DNA of 38,313 nt. Origin: Mesorhizobium silamurunense. GTDB lineage: Bacteria > Pseudomonadota > Alphaproteobacteria > Rhizobiales > Rhizobiaceae. Of the stretch, positions 9,603 through 17,652 are shown piece after piece. The stretch is from contig NZ_JHQR01000043.1 of the NCBI RefSeq assembly GCF_014843825.1, forward strand, positions 1 through 38,313, given 5' to 3'. Below the pieces are notes generated by a model, which saw only the letters and a program-made list of their open reading frames with translations, did not search any database and was not told the DNA's origin. Position numbers and translations under genes: made by a program. The first letter of the stretch is position 1. Every line of letters starts with the position of its first letter.

Positions 9603-9659
9603 TCCCAGTTTTCTTTGCCGGCATGCCAGGCGTGGCGGCGATCGCATGGAGAATTCGAC

Positions 9660-11687
9660 ATGACATTTGGAAAAATTCGCTGGGGCATCCTCGGACCCGG
9701 CAGCATCGCAAGATCCTTTGCCGGCGGCGTGGCGCAGTCGCGCACCGGCGAGTTGGTCGCGCTCGGCGCCCGCAACCCCGGCAAGCCGGGTCTCGCGGAG
9801 GCCTTTCCGGGCGCGCGCATCCTCGACGGCTATGAGGCGCTGCTTGCCGACGATGGAGTCGACGCCGTCTACATCTCGATACCGCATCCCGGCCATGCCG
9901 AATGGGCGATCAAGGCCACCGAGGCCGGCAAGCACGTGCTTTGCGAGAAGCCGCTGGCGCTGACCGCCTTCGAGGCCGACGCCATGATGCATGCGGCGCG
10001 CAAGGCGGGCACGTTCCTCGGTGAAGCCTTCATGTACCGCCTGCACCCACAAACCTTGCAGCTGGTCGAGTCGGTCAAGTCGGGCGTCATCGGCGAGGTG
10101 CGCATGATCAAGTCGAGCTTCGGCTTCGCCATGCCGGGCTTCCTGCCGGAGCACCGGCTTTACGCCAACGAGCTGGCCGGCGGCGGCATCCTCGATGTCG
10201 GCGGCTATCCGGTGTCGATGGCCAGGCTGATTGCCGGCGCGGCCGTGGGGCAGCCCTTCCTCGAGCCGGACAAGGTGGTGGGCACCGCCCATCTCGGCCA
10301 GTCCGGCGTCGACGAATGGGCCTCGGCGCTGCTGCATTTCCCCGGTGGCATCGTCGCCGAGGTCTCCTGCAGCATTTCGCTCAACCAGGACAATGTGCTG
10401 CGCATTTTCGGCACCAAGGGCCATGTCGAGGTGCCTGACTTCTGGTTCGCCGGTGGCAATCGCGATGTCGGCCTGGGCAAGATCGACGTGATCCGCTCCG
10501 ACGGGACGCGCGAAACCATCAGTGTCAACGAAACCCGCCATGTCTATTCCTTCGAGGTCGATGCCGCCGGCGAAGCGATCCGGGCAGGCAGGCAGGAGTT
10601 CGCCTGGCCGGGCATGGGCTGGGCCGACAGTCTCGGCACGCTGCGCGTGCTCGACAAATGGCGCGCCGCGGTCGGGCTCGAATATGAGATCGAGAAGCCG
10701 GCTAAGCGCGTCAACACCATCTCCGGCCGGCCGCTCAGAACCGGCGGCACCGCCATCGGCAAACGCGATATCCCAGGCCTGCCGCGCTCCGTGTCGCGGC
10801 TGGCGCTCGGCTTCGAGGATTTCCGAACTTTTTCCTCAGGCTCTATCCTGCTCGACGCCTTCTTCGAAGTCGGCGGCAATTTGTTCGACACCGGCTATGT
10901 CTATGGCGCCGGCTACACCGAGACGCTCCTTGGGCAGTGGCTGAGGAATCGCGGCGTGCGCGAAAAATCGGTCATCATCGCCAAGGGCGCGCATTCGCCG
11001 CTCTGCTACCCCGACGTGATCGGCAAGCAGCTCGCCCAGTCGCTCGACCGGCTGCAGACCGACCATGTCGACGTCTATTTCATGCACCGCGACAATCCGG
11101 ACGTGCCGGTCGGCGAGTTCGTCGATGCCATGGACCGAGAGGCCAAGGCAGGCCGCATCCGCGGGCTGTTCGGCGGCTCCAACTGGACGATGGAGCGCAT
11201 GGACGAGGCGATTGCCTATGCCGAACGCACCGGCAAGCAGAAGCCCGGCGCGCTCTCCAACAATTTCTCGCTGGCCGAGATGCTGGAGCCGATCTGGGCC
11301 GGCTGCATCACCTCCTCGACTGATGCCTGGAAAGCCTGGCTGACGGCGCGCCAGATGCCGAACTTCGCCTGGTCGAGCCAGGGCCGCGGCTTCTTCACCG
11401 ACCGCGCCGGCCGCGACCGCCACGACAATGAGGAGCTGGTGCGGGTCTGGTACTCGGAGAAGAACTTCGGCCGCCGTGACCGCGCCATCGAGCTGGCGAG
11501 GAGGCTCGGCAAGAGCCCGATTCATGTCGCGCTCGCTTACGTGCTGGCGCAGCCCTTCCCGTCCGTGCCGCTGATCGGCCCGCGCACGCTGGACGAGCTG
11601 GAGGACAGCCTCAAAGCGCTGGATATTTCGCTGTCGCCGGAGGATCTGGAGTGGCTGGATCACGGGCCAGAGCGGCGCCGGGCATAG
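9660..11687 (+). CDS. Fusion: Gfo/Idh/MocA oxidoreductase plus aldo/keto reductase
   Basis: The 675-residue protein joins two complete NAD(P)-linked oxidoreductase families. Residues 1-345 are Gfo/Idh/MocA: dinucleotide motif GILGPGSIA and catalytic-region CEKP with K97. Residues about 365-675 are an aldo/keto reductase whose tetrad is intact: D410 and Y415 (FDTGYVYG), K442 (IIAKG) and H476 (YFMHRD). GGAGA lies before the ATG. It starts 57 bp after the ATPase gene and is probably co-transcribed, so it likely oxidises or epimerises the imported sugar. No frameshift or stop lies at the junction near 10695-10750. The combined reaction is unknown; two-step redox at one substrate is inference. Confidence 0.88.
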   Translation: MTFGKIRWGILGPGSIARSFAGGVAQSRTGELVALGARNPGKPGLAEAFPGARILDGYEALLADDGVDAVYISIPHPGHAEWAIKATEAGKHVLCEKPLALTAFEADAMMHAARKAGTFLGEAFMYRLHPQTLQLVESVKSGVIGEVRMIKSSFGFAMPGFLPEHRLYANELAGGGILDVGGYPVSMARLIAGAAVGQPFLEPDKVVGTAHLGQSGVDEWASALLHFPGGIVAEVSCSISLNQDNVLRIFGTKGHVEVPDFWFAGGNRDVGLGKIDVIRSDGTRETISVNETRHVYSFEVDAAGEAIRAGRQEFAWPGMGWADSLGTLRVLDKWRAAVGLEYEIEKPAKRVNTISGRPLRTGGTAIGKRDIPGLPRSVSRLALGFEDFRTFSSGSILLDAFFEVGGNLFDTGYVYGAGYTETLLGQWLRNRGVREKSVIIAKGAHSPLCYPDVIGKQLAQSLDRLQTDHVDVYFMHRDNPDVPVGEFVDAMDREAKAGRIRGLFGGSNWTMERMDEAIAYAERTGKQKPGALSNNFSLAEMLEPIWAGCITSSTDAWKAWLTARQMPNFAWSSQGRGFFTDRAGRDRHDNEELVRVWYSEKNFGRRDRAIELARRLGKSPIHVALAYVLAQPFPSVPLIGPRTLDELEDSLKALDISLSPEDLEWLDHGPERRRA

Positions 11688-11746
11688 CGGGGCTCCCTCG
11701 GGGTGTCCGCCCGATCGACAAGTGTGAACAACGCGGGTGAGGGCTT

Positions 11747-11780
11747 CATGATATCCTGCGCCGGCAGGGAGGATATCATG
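11747..11780 (+). promoter_or_regulatory. Perfect inverted repeat covering ribosome site and start codon
   Basis: CATGATATCCT (11747-11757) and AGGATATCATG (11770-11780) are exact reverse complements separated by 12 nt. In RNA the second arm contains part of the GGGAGGA ribosome site and the whole ATG of the methyltransferase gene. The hairpin would hide the start, as in RNA thermometers or translational switches. The same DNA could instead be a protein operator. An ATG inside the first arm (11748) is an alternative start that would weaken the switch reading. Confidence 0.5.
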
Positions 11781-12587
11781 GGCAGCGACTCCGCGCGTTT
11801 CACCGGCTCCATCCCCGAACACTATGATCGGATCCTGGGACCAGTCATCTTCGCCGGCTATGCCGAAGACATCGCGCGGCGGGTGTCTGCTTTCGCTCCG
11901 GCGCGGGTGCTGGAGACAGCGGCGGGGACCGGTATCGTCCCCCTCCGGCTGCGCGATGCCCTGCCTGACGGCGCGGCGCTGATTGCGCCAGATCTCAACC
12001 CGCCCATGCTCGAGGTCGCGAGCCAGAAATTCAGGCCTGGCGAGCAGGTCGAATTCCAGCCCGCCGACGCCATGCAGCTGCCCTTCGAGGATGCCAGCTT
12101 CGATGCTGTCGTCTGTCAGTTCGGTGTGATGTTTTATCCGGACAAGGGCAAGTCCTACCGTGAGGTCCATCGCGTTCTGGCGCCCGCAGGCCGCTATCTT
12201 TTCAACGTCTGGGATTCGCCTCGGTATAATCCCTATGCCTGGATCGCGGACAAGGTTGTGGAGCGTTTCTTCCCCGTCGATCCGCCGCAGTTCTACAAGG
12301 TGCCGTTCTCCTTCCACCAGGTCGATCCGGTCAAAGAAGGCATGATCGACGCCGGCTTTGCCGATATCGACATTTCCGTGGTCAGGCTGGAAAGGGAGAT
12401 CCCGGACATCGATCAGTTTGCCCGCGGAGTCGTCCATGGCAACCCGCTGGCCGATCAGATCCGGGCGCGTGGCGGCGAGCCGGAGCAGGTGGTCCAGGCG
12501 GTCGCGGAGGAGCTTCGCCGGGAATTCGGCAGCCACCCCGGGCGCATGCCGCTGCAGGCGATCGTCTATTCGGCCGGCAAGCGATAG
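11778..12587 (+). CDS. Class I SAM-dependent methyltransferase
   Basis: The 269-residue protein has the Rossmann SAM motif I at about 41-50 (VLETAAGTGIV), an acidic residue after strand 2 (IAPDLNPPML), motif III-like ADAMQLPFEDASFDAVVCQF, and a post-motif segment (EVHRVLAPAGRYLFNVWD), matching the UbiE/Methyltransf_11 type. The start MGSDSARFTGSIPEHYD fits the family N-terminus and has GGGAGG upstream. Upstream ATG (11748) and GTG (11703) starts are possible. Substrate unknown. It follows the fusion gene by 90 bp on the same strand but may have its own control through the start hairpin. Confidence 0.88.
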   Translation: MGSDSARFTGSIPEHYDRILGPVIFAGYAEDIARRVSAFAPARVLETAAGTGIVPLRLRDALPDGAALIAPDLNPPMLEVASQKFRPGEQVEFQPADAMQLPFEDASFDAVVCQFGVMFYPDKGKSYREVHRVLAPAGRYLFNVWDSPRYNPYAWIADKVVERFFPVDPPQFYKVPFSFHQVDPVKEGMIDAGFADIDISVVRLEREIPDIDQFARGVVHGNPLADQIRARGGEPEQVVQAVAEELRREFGSHPGRMPLQAIVYSAGKR

Positions 12588-12596
12588 CGAGCCCTG

Positions 12597-12616
12597 GAGC
12601 AATTCCAGGAATTGCG
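12597..12616. repeat. Collapsed copy of the GCAATTCC palindrome
   Basis: GCAATTCC (12599-12606) and GGAATTGC (12608-12615) meet with one base between them, as if the centre of the 622/13169 repeat had been deleted. It lies between two convergent genes (methyltransferase and Lrp regulator) and could help form a transcript end. Confidence 0.55.
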
Positions 12617-12638
12617 TCGGAACAAACAGCTGTTCTGG

Positions 12639-13067
12639 TCAGCGATCGATCCGCGTCGACAGGATGATCGACGACGACGTCCGCTCCACCCCGTCCATCG
12701 CCCCGATCCGGTCGAGCAACGCGTCGAGATCGCGGATCGACGGCGCGTCGACGATGACGATCATGTCGAAATTGCCGCTCACCGAATGCAGCGTCCGCAC
12801 CTGCGGCAGCGCTTGCAAAGCGCGCACCACCTTGTCGGCGAGCTTGGGCGTGACGGTAAGCAGCACATGCGCCTTGACCAGCCCCTGCTCATAGTCGGGC
12901 GAAAGCCGCACACCATAGCCGGCGATGATGCCGCGCTGCTCCAGCCGCTCGATCCGGCTCTGCACCGTGGTGCGCGAGACGCCGAGCTGGCGGGCGAGCT
13001 CGGCAGTCGAGGCGCGGGCGTTGGCGCGCAGTAGCGAAAGCAGGGCCTGTTCGGCAGCAGTGATCAT
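12639..13067 (-). CDS. Lrp/AsnC-family transcriptional regulator
   Basis: The 142-residue protein has an N-terminal helix-turn-helix (STAELARQLGVSRTTVQSRI, about 22-41) followed by the RAM ligand-binding domain (VKAHVLLTV through FDMIVIVDAPS to the end). The ATG at 13067 was chosen; a TTG seven codons upstream is possible, and the GGAAGA at about 11 nt from the ATG is a weak ribosome site. It is divergent from the saccharopine-dehydrogenase-family gene, so it is likely an amino-acid-responsive regulator of that gene. Lysine or a related amino acid is a reasonable guess for the ligand. Confidence 0.9.
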   Translation of the reverse strand: MITAAEQALLSLLRANARASTAELARQLGVSRTTVQSRIERLEQRGIIAGYGVRLSPDYEQGLVKAHVLLTVTPKLADKVVRALQALPQVRTLHSVSGNFDMIVIVDAPSIRDLDALLDRIGAMDGVERTSSSIILSTRIDR

Positions 13068-13168
13068 TTCGACGAATTCTTCCGGCAAATCGCTTAACGT
13101 TGCGCTTCACTTTGCCAGATTCCACGCTTCCTTTCGACAGGCAAGCTGCAATTATTCCGCCAACTCGT

Positions 13169-13216
13169 GAGCAATTCCAGGAAAAGTGTGAAGCGGTTTT
13201 CCGTCCGGAATTGCGT
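13169..13216. repeat. Palindromic intergenic repeat, GCAATTCC/GGAATTGC family, copy 2
   Basis: The element opens GAGCAATTCCAGGAAAAG and closes TCCGGAATTGCGT, matching copy 1 at 622-702 but with a short centre. It lies in the divergent promoter region of the Lrp regulator and the dehydrogenase, 33 bp before the dehydrogenase start, and may therefore influence its promoter or leader. Confidence 0.7.
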
Positions 13217-13248
13217 ACAGCAACTCGAATCGGCGGGGGTATTTGATC

Positions 13249-14352
13249 ATGAAGAACATCGTTGTCGTCGGCGCCGGCAAGATCGGCTCGACCATCGCCG
13301 ACATGCTTAGCGCCACGGGCGACTACCACGTCACGCTCGTCGACCGCTCGGCGGCCCAGCTTGCCGCGGCCGAATTGCCCGCCGGCGTCGAGACCAAGGA
13401 ACTCGACATCGCAGCGCCCGGCGCGCTGGAGAAAACCCTCGCCGGCAAGTTCGCGGTGCTGAGCGCAGCACCCTTCCACCTCACCACGCGCATCGCGGAG
13501 GCCGCGGCCGCGACCGGCGTGCACTATCTCGACCTCACCGAGGACGTCGTGTCGACCCGGCGGGTGAAGGAGCTGGCGCGCGAGGCCAAAAGCGCCTTCA
13601 TCCCGCAATGCGGCCTGGCGCCGGGCTTCATCTCGATCGTCGCCAACGATCTCGCCAGCCGGTTCGACACGCTGGAAAGCGTGCGCATGCGCGTCGGCGC
13701 GCTGCCGCAATATCCGTCGAACGCGCTGAACTACAACCTCACCTGGAGCACGGACGGCGTCATCAACGAATATTGCGAGCCCTGCGAGGCGATCGTCGAG
13801 GGCGAGCTGATCGAGGTGCCGCCGCTGGAGGAGCGCGAGGAGTTCTCGCTCGACGGCGTCACCTATGAGGCCTTCAACACCTCGGGCGGGCTCGGCACCT
13901 TGGCCGAGACGCTCAAAGGTAAGGTGCGCACGCTGAACTACCGCACCATCCGCTATCCCGGCCACGCCGCGATCATGAAGGCGCTGCTCAACGACCTCGG
14001 GCTGCGCCATCGCCGCGACGTGCTGAAGGACATCTTTGAAAGCGCGCTTCCGGCGACGCTGCAGGATGTGGTCATCGTCTTCGTCACCGTCTCGGGGCGC
14101 AAGAACGGCCGCCTGCTGCAGGAAACCTACGCCAACAAGATCTATTCGCACCGCGTCGGCAATGTCGTGCGCAGCGCCATCCAGATCACCACCGCCTCCG
14201 GCATCTGCGCCGTGCTCGACATGCTGGCCGACGGCTCGCTGCCGGCGAAGGGCTTCGTCCGCCAGGAGGACATCGCGCTCGACGCGTTCCTCGCCAACCG
14301 CTTCGGCCGCGCCTATGCGCAGCACGAGATGGTGAGCCGGCTGGCGAGCTGA
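13249..14352 (+). CDS. Saccharopine dehydrogenase family protein
   Basis: The 367-residue protein begins with an NAD(P) Rossmann motif (VVVGAGKIGSTIADML, residues 4-19) and then the catalytic/C-terminal fold typical of saccharopine dehydrogenase and lysine 6-dehydrogenase relatives (CGLAPGFISIVANDLA, NLTWSTDGVINEYC). The ATG at 13249 was preferred over a TTG two codons earlier. An Lrp-type regulator gene is divergently placed, pointing to amino acid, probably lysine, metabolism. The exact reaction (saccharopine formation/cleavage or lysine 6-dehydrogenation) cannot be decided from sequence. The gene ends at a large palindromic repeat. Confidence 0.85.
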   Translation: MKNIVVVGAGKIGSTIADMLSATGDYHVTLVDRSAAQLAAAELPAGVETKELDIAAPGALEKTLAGKFAVLSAAPFHLTTRIAEAAAATGVHYLDLTEDVVSTRRVKELAREAKSAFIPQCGLAPGFISIVANDLASRFDTLESVRMRVGALPQYPSNALNYNLTWSTDGVINEYCEPCEAIVEGELIEVPPLEEREEFSLDGVTYEAFNTSGGLGTLAETLKGKVRTLNYRTIRYPGHAAIMKALLNDLGLRHRRDVLKDIFESALPATLQDVVIVFVTVSGRKNGRLLQETYANKIYSHRVGNVVRSAIQITTASGICAVLDMLADGSLPAKGFVRQEDIALDAFLANRFGRAYAQHEMVSRLAS

Positions 14353-14364
14353 GCTTCTCCCTCT

Positions 14365-14512
14365 CCTTCTCCCCTTGTGGGAGAAGGTGGATCGGCGCGT
14401 AGCGCCGAGACGGATGAGGGGTGCTCCAGGGAACGCCAGCGTCTCACCCCCCTGGAACACCCCTCATCCGTCGCCTTCGGCGACACCTTCTCCCACAAGG
14501 GGAGAAGGGGGA
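14365..14512. repeat. Large inverted repeat between convergent genes
   Basis: CCTTCTCCCCTTGTGGGAG (from 14365) and its reverse complement CTCCCACAAGGGGAGAAGG (to 14509) form the ends, and the inner parts GGATGAGGGGTG...CCAGGG and CCCTGG...CACCCCTCATCC also pair, giving arms of about 60 nt with few mismatches. The structure ends next to the lpdA stop at 14515. It belongs to the same family as the 6689 hairpin and probably ends transcription from both sides. Confidence 0.75.
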
Positions 14513-14514
14513 GC

Positions 14515-15912
14515 TCAAATATGCAGCGCGTGCCCCAGCGCCTTGAGCGCCGCTTCCTGGAAACCTTCGCCCTGCGTCGGGTGCGCATGGATGGTGCCGG
14601 CGATGTCCTCCAGCCGCGCGCCCATTTCGAGCGCCAGGCCAAACGCCGCCGACAGTTCCGACGCACCCTGCCCGACCGCCTGGATGCCAAGCACCAGATG
14701 ATTGTCGGCGCGTGCGACGACACGCACGAACCCGTCCTCGCCTTGCTTCGTCATGGCGCGGCCGTTGGCGGCGAAGGGAAACTGCCCGATCTTGATCTCG
14801 CCGCCCAAGGCCTTCGCCTCTTCCGGTGACAGGCCGGCAGTGACCAGCTCCGGATCGGTGAAGCAGATCGCCGGGATGGCGCGCTTGTCCCAGCTTCGTT
14901 TGTGGCCGGCGACCATCTCGGCCACCATCTCGCCCTGCGCCATGGCGCGATGCGCCAGCATCGGCTCACCGGTGACGTCGCCGATGGCGTGGATGCCGCG
15001 CATGGAGGTACGGCACTGGTCGTCGATCCGGATGAATTTTCCCGCCATGTCGACATCGATCTGCTCCAGCCCCCAGCCCTCGGTGAGCGGCTTGCGGCCG
15101 ACGGTGACCAGAATCCTGTCGGCGGCGACCTTGGCGTTCTTCCCGTCGGCCATCTCGACCAGCAGTGCGTCACCCTTGGTCGACAGCCCCTTGGCCTTGG
15201 CGCCGGTTACGACCTCGACTCCGAGCTCGCCGAGCCGCTTCAGAACCGGCCGCGTCAGTTCCGCGTCATATTGCGCCAGCACGCGTGGCAGGGCCTCGAC
15301 CACGGTGACCTTGGCGCCCATCTTGGCGAAGGCCATGCCGAGCTCCAGCCCGATATAGCCGCCACCGACCACGGCAAGCGTCTTCGGCACCTCGTTCAGC
15401 GCCAGCGCTTCGGTGGACGAGATGACCGGACCGCCGAAAGGCAGAAACGGCAATTCGACCGCGGCCGAGCCGGTGGCGATTACGACCGTCTCGGCGCGGA
15501 TCACCTGCGTCCCGGTCTCGGTCTCGACCTCGACGGTCTTGCCGTCCCGGAACGTCGCCCAGCCATGAACGGTTTTAACTTTCGCCTTCTTGAGCAGGCC
15601 GGCGACGCCACTGTTCAGCCGGCTAACGATTCCGTCTTTCCAGGCGATGGTCTTGACCAGGTCGAGCGTCGGCGGGGCGAGCGCGATACCGAGCGGGCTC
15701 TTGCCGCCAGCCATATGCGCGATCTTCTCGAACTCCTCCGCCGCGTGGATGAGCGCCTTGGATGGGATGCAGCCGACATTGAGGCAGGTGCCGCCCGGCT
15801 TGCCGAACTCGACGATCACCGTGTCGACGCCGAGCTGGCCGGCGCGGATGGCGCAGACATAGCCGCCGGGGCCGGCGCCGATGACGAGCAGCTTGCAGGA
15901 GATTTCTTTCAT
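14515..15912 (-). CDS. lpdA: Dihydrolipoyl dehydrogenase (E3)
   Basis: The 465-residue flavoprotein re-oxidises the dihydrolipoyl arm of 2-oxoacid dehydrogenase complexes. Visible motifs: FAD site [19 protein letters not shown] near the N-terminus, the redox-active disulphide [16 protein letters not shown] site [19 protein letters not shown], the second FAD motif AIGDV, and the C-terminal active-site HAHPTQGEG. Start MKEISCK at 15912 has GAGGA upstream; an ATG at 15933 is less likely. It is the last gene of the bkd operon, so it probably serves the branched-chain complex (lpdV role), separated from the E2 gene by 388 bp containing a palindromic repeat. Confidence 0.93.
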   Translation of the reverse strand: MKEISCKLLVIGAGPGGYVCAIRAGQLGVDTVIVEFGKPGGTCLNVGCIPSKALIHAAEEFEKIAHMAGGKSPLGIALAPPTLDLVKTIAWKDGIVSRLNSGVAGLLKKAKVKTVHGWATFRDGKTVEVETETGTQVIRAETVVIATGSAAVELPFLPFGGPVISSTEALALNEVPKTLAVVGGGYIGLELGMAFAKMGAKVTVVEALPRVLAQYDAELTRPVLKRLGELGVEVVTGAKAKGLSTKGDALLVEMADGKNAKVAADRILVTVGRKPLTEGWGLEQIDVDMAGKFIRIDDQCRTSMRGIHAIGDVTGEPMLAHRAMAQGEMVAEMVAGHKRSWDKRAIPAICFTDPELVTAGLSPEEAKALGGEIKIGQFPFAANGRAMTKQGEDGFVRVVARADNHLVLGIQAVGQGASELSAAFGLALEMGARLEDIAGTIHAHPTQGEGFQEAALKALGHALHI

Positions 15913-16018
15913 GGGGTCCTCGTTACTGAGCACGGGGATTTCGGCGGGCAGGCAGCCTGCGACGATAGACGTCGGGAATTCAGTCGCAGACCTTGGCGAT
16001 TGGCCGAGCCCTCCCGAA

Positions 16019-16178
16019 CCTCGTCATCCTGGGGCGGAGCAAGGAGCGCAGCGACGCGTGCAGACCCCAGGATCCATGCCGTGACGCGAAGGCGTTGCAA
16101 CGGTCCAGAATTCTGCTCCGCCGCGCCCTTCGACGTCGGGCACGGCATGGATCCTCGGGTCAAGCCCGAGGATGACGA
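16019..16178. repeat. Palindromic repeat within the bkd operon (E2-E3 gap)
   Basis: The 388-bp gap from 15913 to 16300 has no gene. It contains a 160-bp element opening CCTCGTCATCCTGGGGCGG and closing CCGAGGATGACGA, with an internal perfect 14-bp inverted repeat GGATCCATGCCGTG (16070-16083) and CACGGCATGGATCC (16141-16154). Elements with these ends are scattered between genes in Mesorhizobium genomes. The element could partly separate E3 expression from the rest of the operon. Confidence 0.7.
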
Positions 16179-16300
16179 AGGCATGGAAGTCTGCTGCCAA
16201 CCGCAGACGTTGGCAATTTGCGACTGCTGGCCGGTTGCCGGGGATCGGCGACGGCCTCTTTCGGATTGAGTCAAAGAGGCAACTCCTCCTCCCATCCCGA

Positions 16301-17641
16301 TCAATCCACGAAGATCAGCGCCGGCGTCTCCAGCAGCGCCTTGATGCGCTGGACGAAGACGGCGGCATCCCAGCCGTCGATGACGCGATGGTCGAAGCTG
16401 GACGACAGGTTCATCATCTTGCGTGGAATGAATTGCGTGCCGTCCCATACCGGCCGCACCATCATCTTGTTGACGCCGACAATCGCCACTTCCGGATAGT
16501 TGATGACCGGCGTCGTCGCCACGCCGCCCATGGCGCCGAGCGAGGTGATGGTGATGGTCGATCCCGAGAGCTCCTCGCGTGTCGCCGTGCCGGACTTGGC
16601 CGCCTCGGCAAGCCGGTTGACCTCGGCAGCGCTATCCCAGATGTCGCGGGCCTCGGCATGCTTGACCACCGGTACCACGAGCCCGGTGGGCGTCTGCGCG
16701 GCGATGCCGATATGGATGCCCTCATGCTGGTGGATGACGCCTGCCTCGTCGTCGAACAGCGCATTGAGATTCGGCTGGTCGGCGATCGCCTTGACCATCG
16801 CCCGCATCAGGAAGGGAAGCAGCGTCAGCTTCGGTCGATCCTGCCGCTTCTCCTTGTTGAGCGCGGCGCGCAGCTCCTCGAGCGCCGTGACGTCGATCTC
16901 CTCGACATAGGTGATATGCGGGATGCGCGATTTGGCGAGCGACATTTTTTCGGCGATCTTGCGCCGCAGGCCGACCACCTTGATGTCCTCGACGCCCTCC
17001 TTGCGCGCAAGGCCGGTGGCACGGGCAAGCTGCGGCCCGCGTGCCAGGAAAGCGTCGATATCCTCATGGCTGATGCGCCCGGCCGGGCCGCTGCCCGGAA
17101 CCTGGCGAAGGTCGATGCCGGCTTCCTTGGCGCGCAGCCGGACGGCAGGTGAGGCCAAAGGTTTCTCGCCTTCCGCCCGCGGCGCAGCACCACCATCCCT
17201 AACCCCTCCCGCCAAGAGGGAGGGGGATTGCGGCGCCGGCTCGCCCTTCGCCACGGGTACTTTTTTGGGTGAAACTGCGACCGGTTTGACACCGGCTTCA
17301 GTGGCCGAGGCTCGTCCCCCTCCCCCTTGCGGGGAGGGGTTGGGGGTGGGTGCCGCCGTGACCTCCGGCGATTTCGCACCCGCCACGACATTGCCCTCTC
17401 CGGCTACCTTCAGCCGCACGATCGGCGAGCCGATCGCCACCGTGTCGCCGATCTCGGCGCCGAGCCAAAGGATCTCGCCATCCACCGGCGACGGAATCTC
17501 CACCGTCGCCTTGTCGGTCATGACGGCCGCCAGCACCGCGTCCTCGCGCACCAGGTCGCCGATCTTGACGTGCCACTCGACAAGCTCGGCCTCGGCGACG
17601 CCTTCGCCGACATCGGGAAGCTTGATCACATATTCGCCCAT
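16301..17641 (-). CDS. bkdB: Branched-chain 2-oxoacid dehydrogenase E2 (acyltransferase)
   Basis: The 446-residue E2 core protein has a lipoyl domain at 1-80 with the lipoyl lysine K44 (VMTDKATVEIP), a linker at about 85-162, a peripheral-subunit-binding domain at about 163-200 (SPAVRLRAKEAG, GPAGRISHEDI), and an acyltransferase domain with the catalytic SSFDHRVIDGWDAA near the C-terminus. The linker residues about 98-150 are encoded by a repeat pair (see 17193-17350), giving peptides such as TPNPSPQGGGG. It lies 11 bp after E1 beta. It transfers acyl groups from branched-chain oxoacids to CoA. Confidence 0.94.
   Translation of the reverse strand: MGEYVIKLPDVGEGVAEAELVEWHVKIGDLVREDAVLAAVMTDKATVEIPSPVDGEILWLGAEIGDTVAIGSPIVRLKVAGEGNVVAGAKSPEVTAAPTPNPSPQGGGGRASATEAGVKPVAVSPKKVPVAKGEPAPQSPSLLAGGVRDGGAAPRAEGEKPLASPAVRLRAKEAGIDLRQVPGSGPAGRISHEDIDAFLARGPQLARATGLARKEGVEDIKVVGLRRKIAEKMSLAKSRIPHITYVEEIDVTALEELRAALNKEKRQDRPKLTLLPFLMRAMVKAIADQPNLNALFDDEAGVIHQHEGIHIGIAAQTPTGLVVPVVKHAEARDIWDSAAEVNRLAEAAKSGTATREELSGSTITITSLGAMGGVATTPVINYPEVAIVGVNKMMVRPVWDGTQFIPRKMMNLSSSFDHRVIDGWDAAVFVQRIKALLETPALIFVD
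17193..17350. repeat. Repeat pair translated in frame within bkdB linker
   Basis: One arm at about 17193-17229 (reading CCCTAACCCCTCCCGCCAAG) and an inverted copy at about 17314-17350 (CCCCCTTGCGGGGAGGGGTT) flank a 90-bp core. Their sequence resembles the free intergenic palindromes of this genome class, yet the E2 frame stays open through both. Confidence 0.75.
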
Positions 17642-17652
17642 CGTCAGGCTCC

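Noticed and set aside
9660..11687. Suspicion that the oxidoreductase fusion is two genes joined by an error
   Set aside because: The frame is continuous with a normal-looking linker and both domains are intact; nothing in the sequence shows an error, though raw reads would settle it.
14902..16269. 455-codon plus-strand frame opposite lpdA
   Set aside because: Antisense shadow of lpdA continuing through a palindromic repeat; no recognisable domain.
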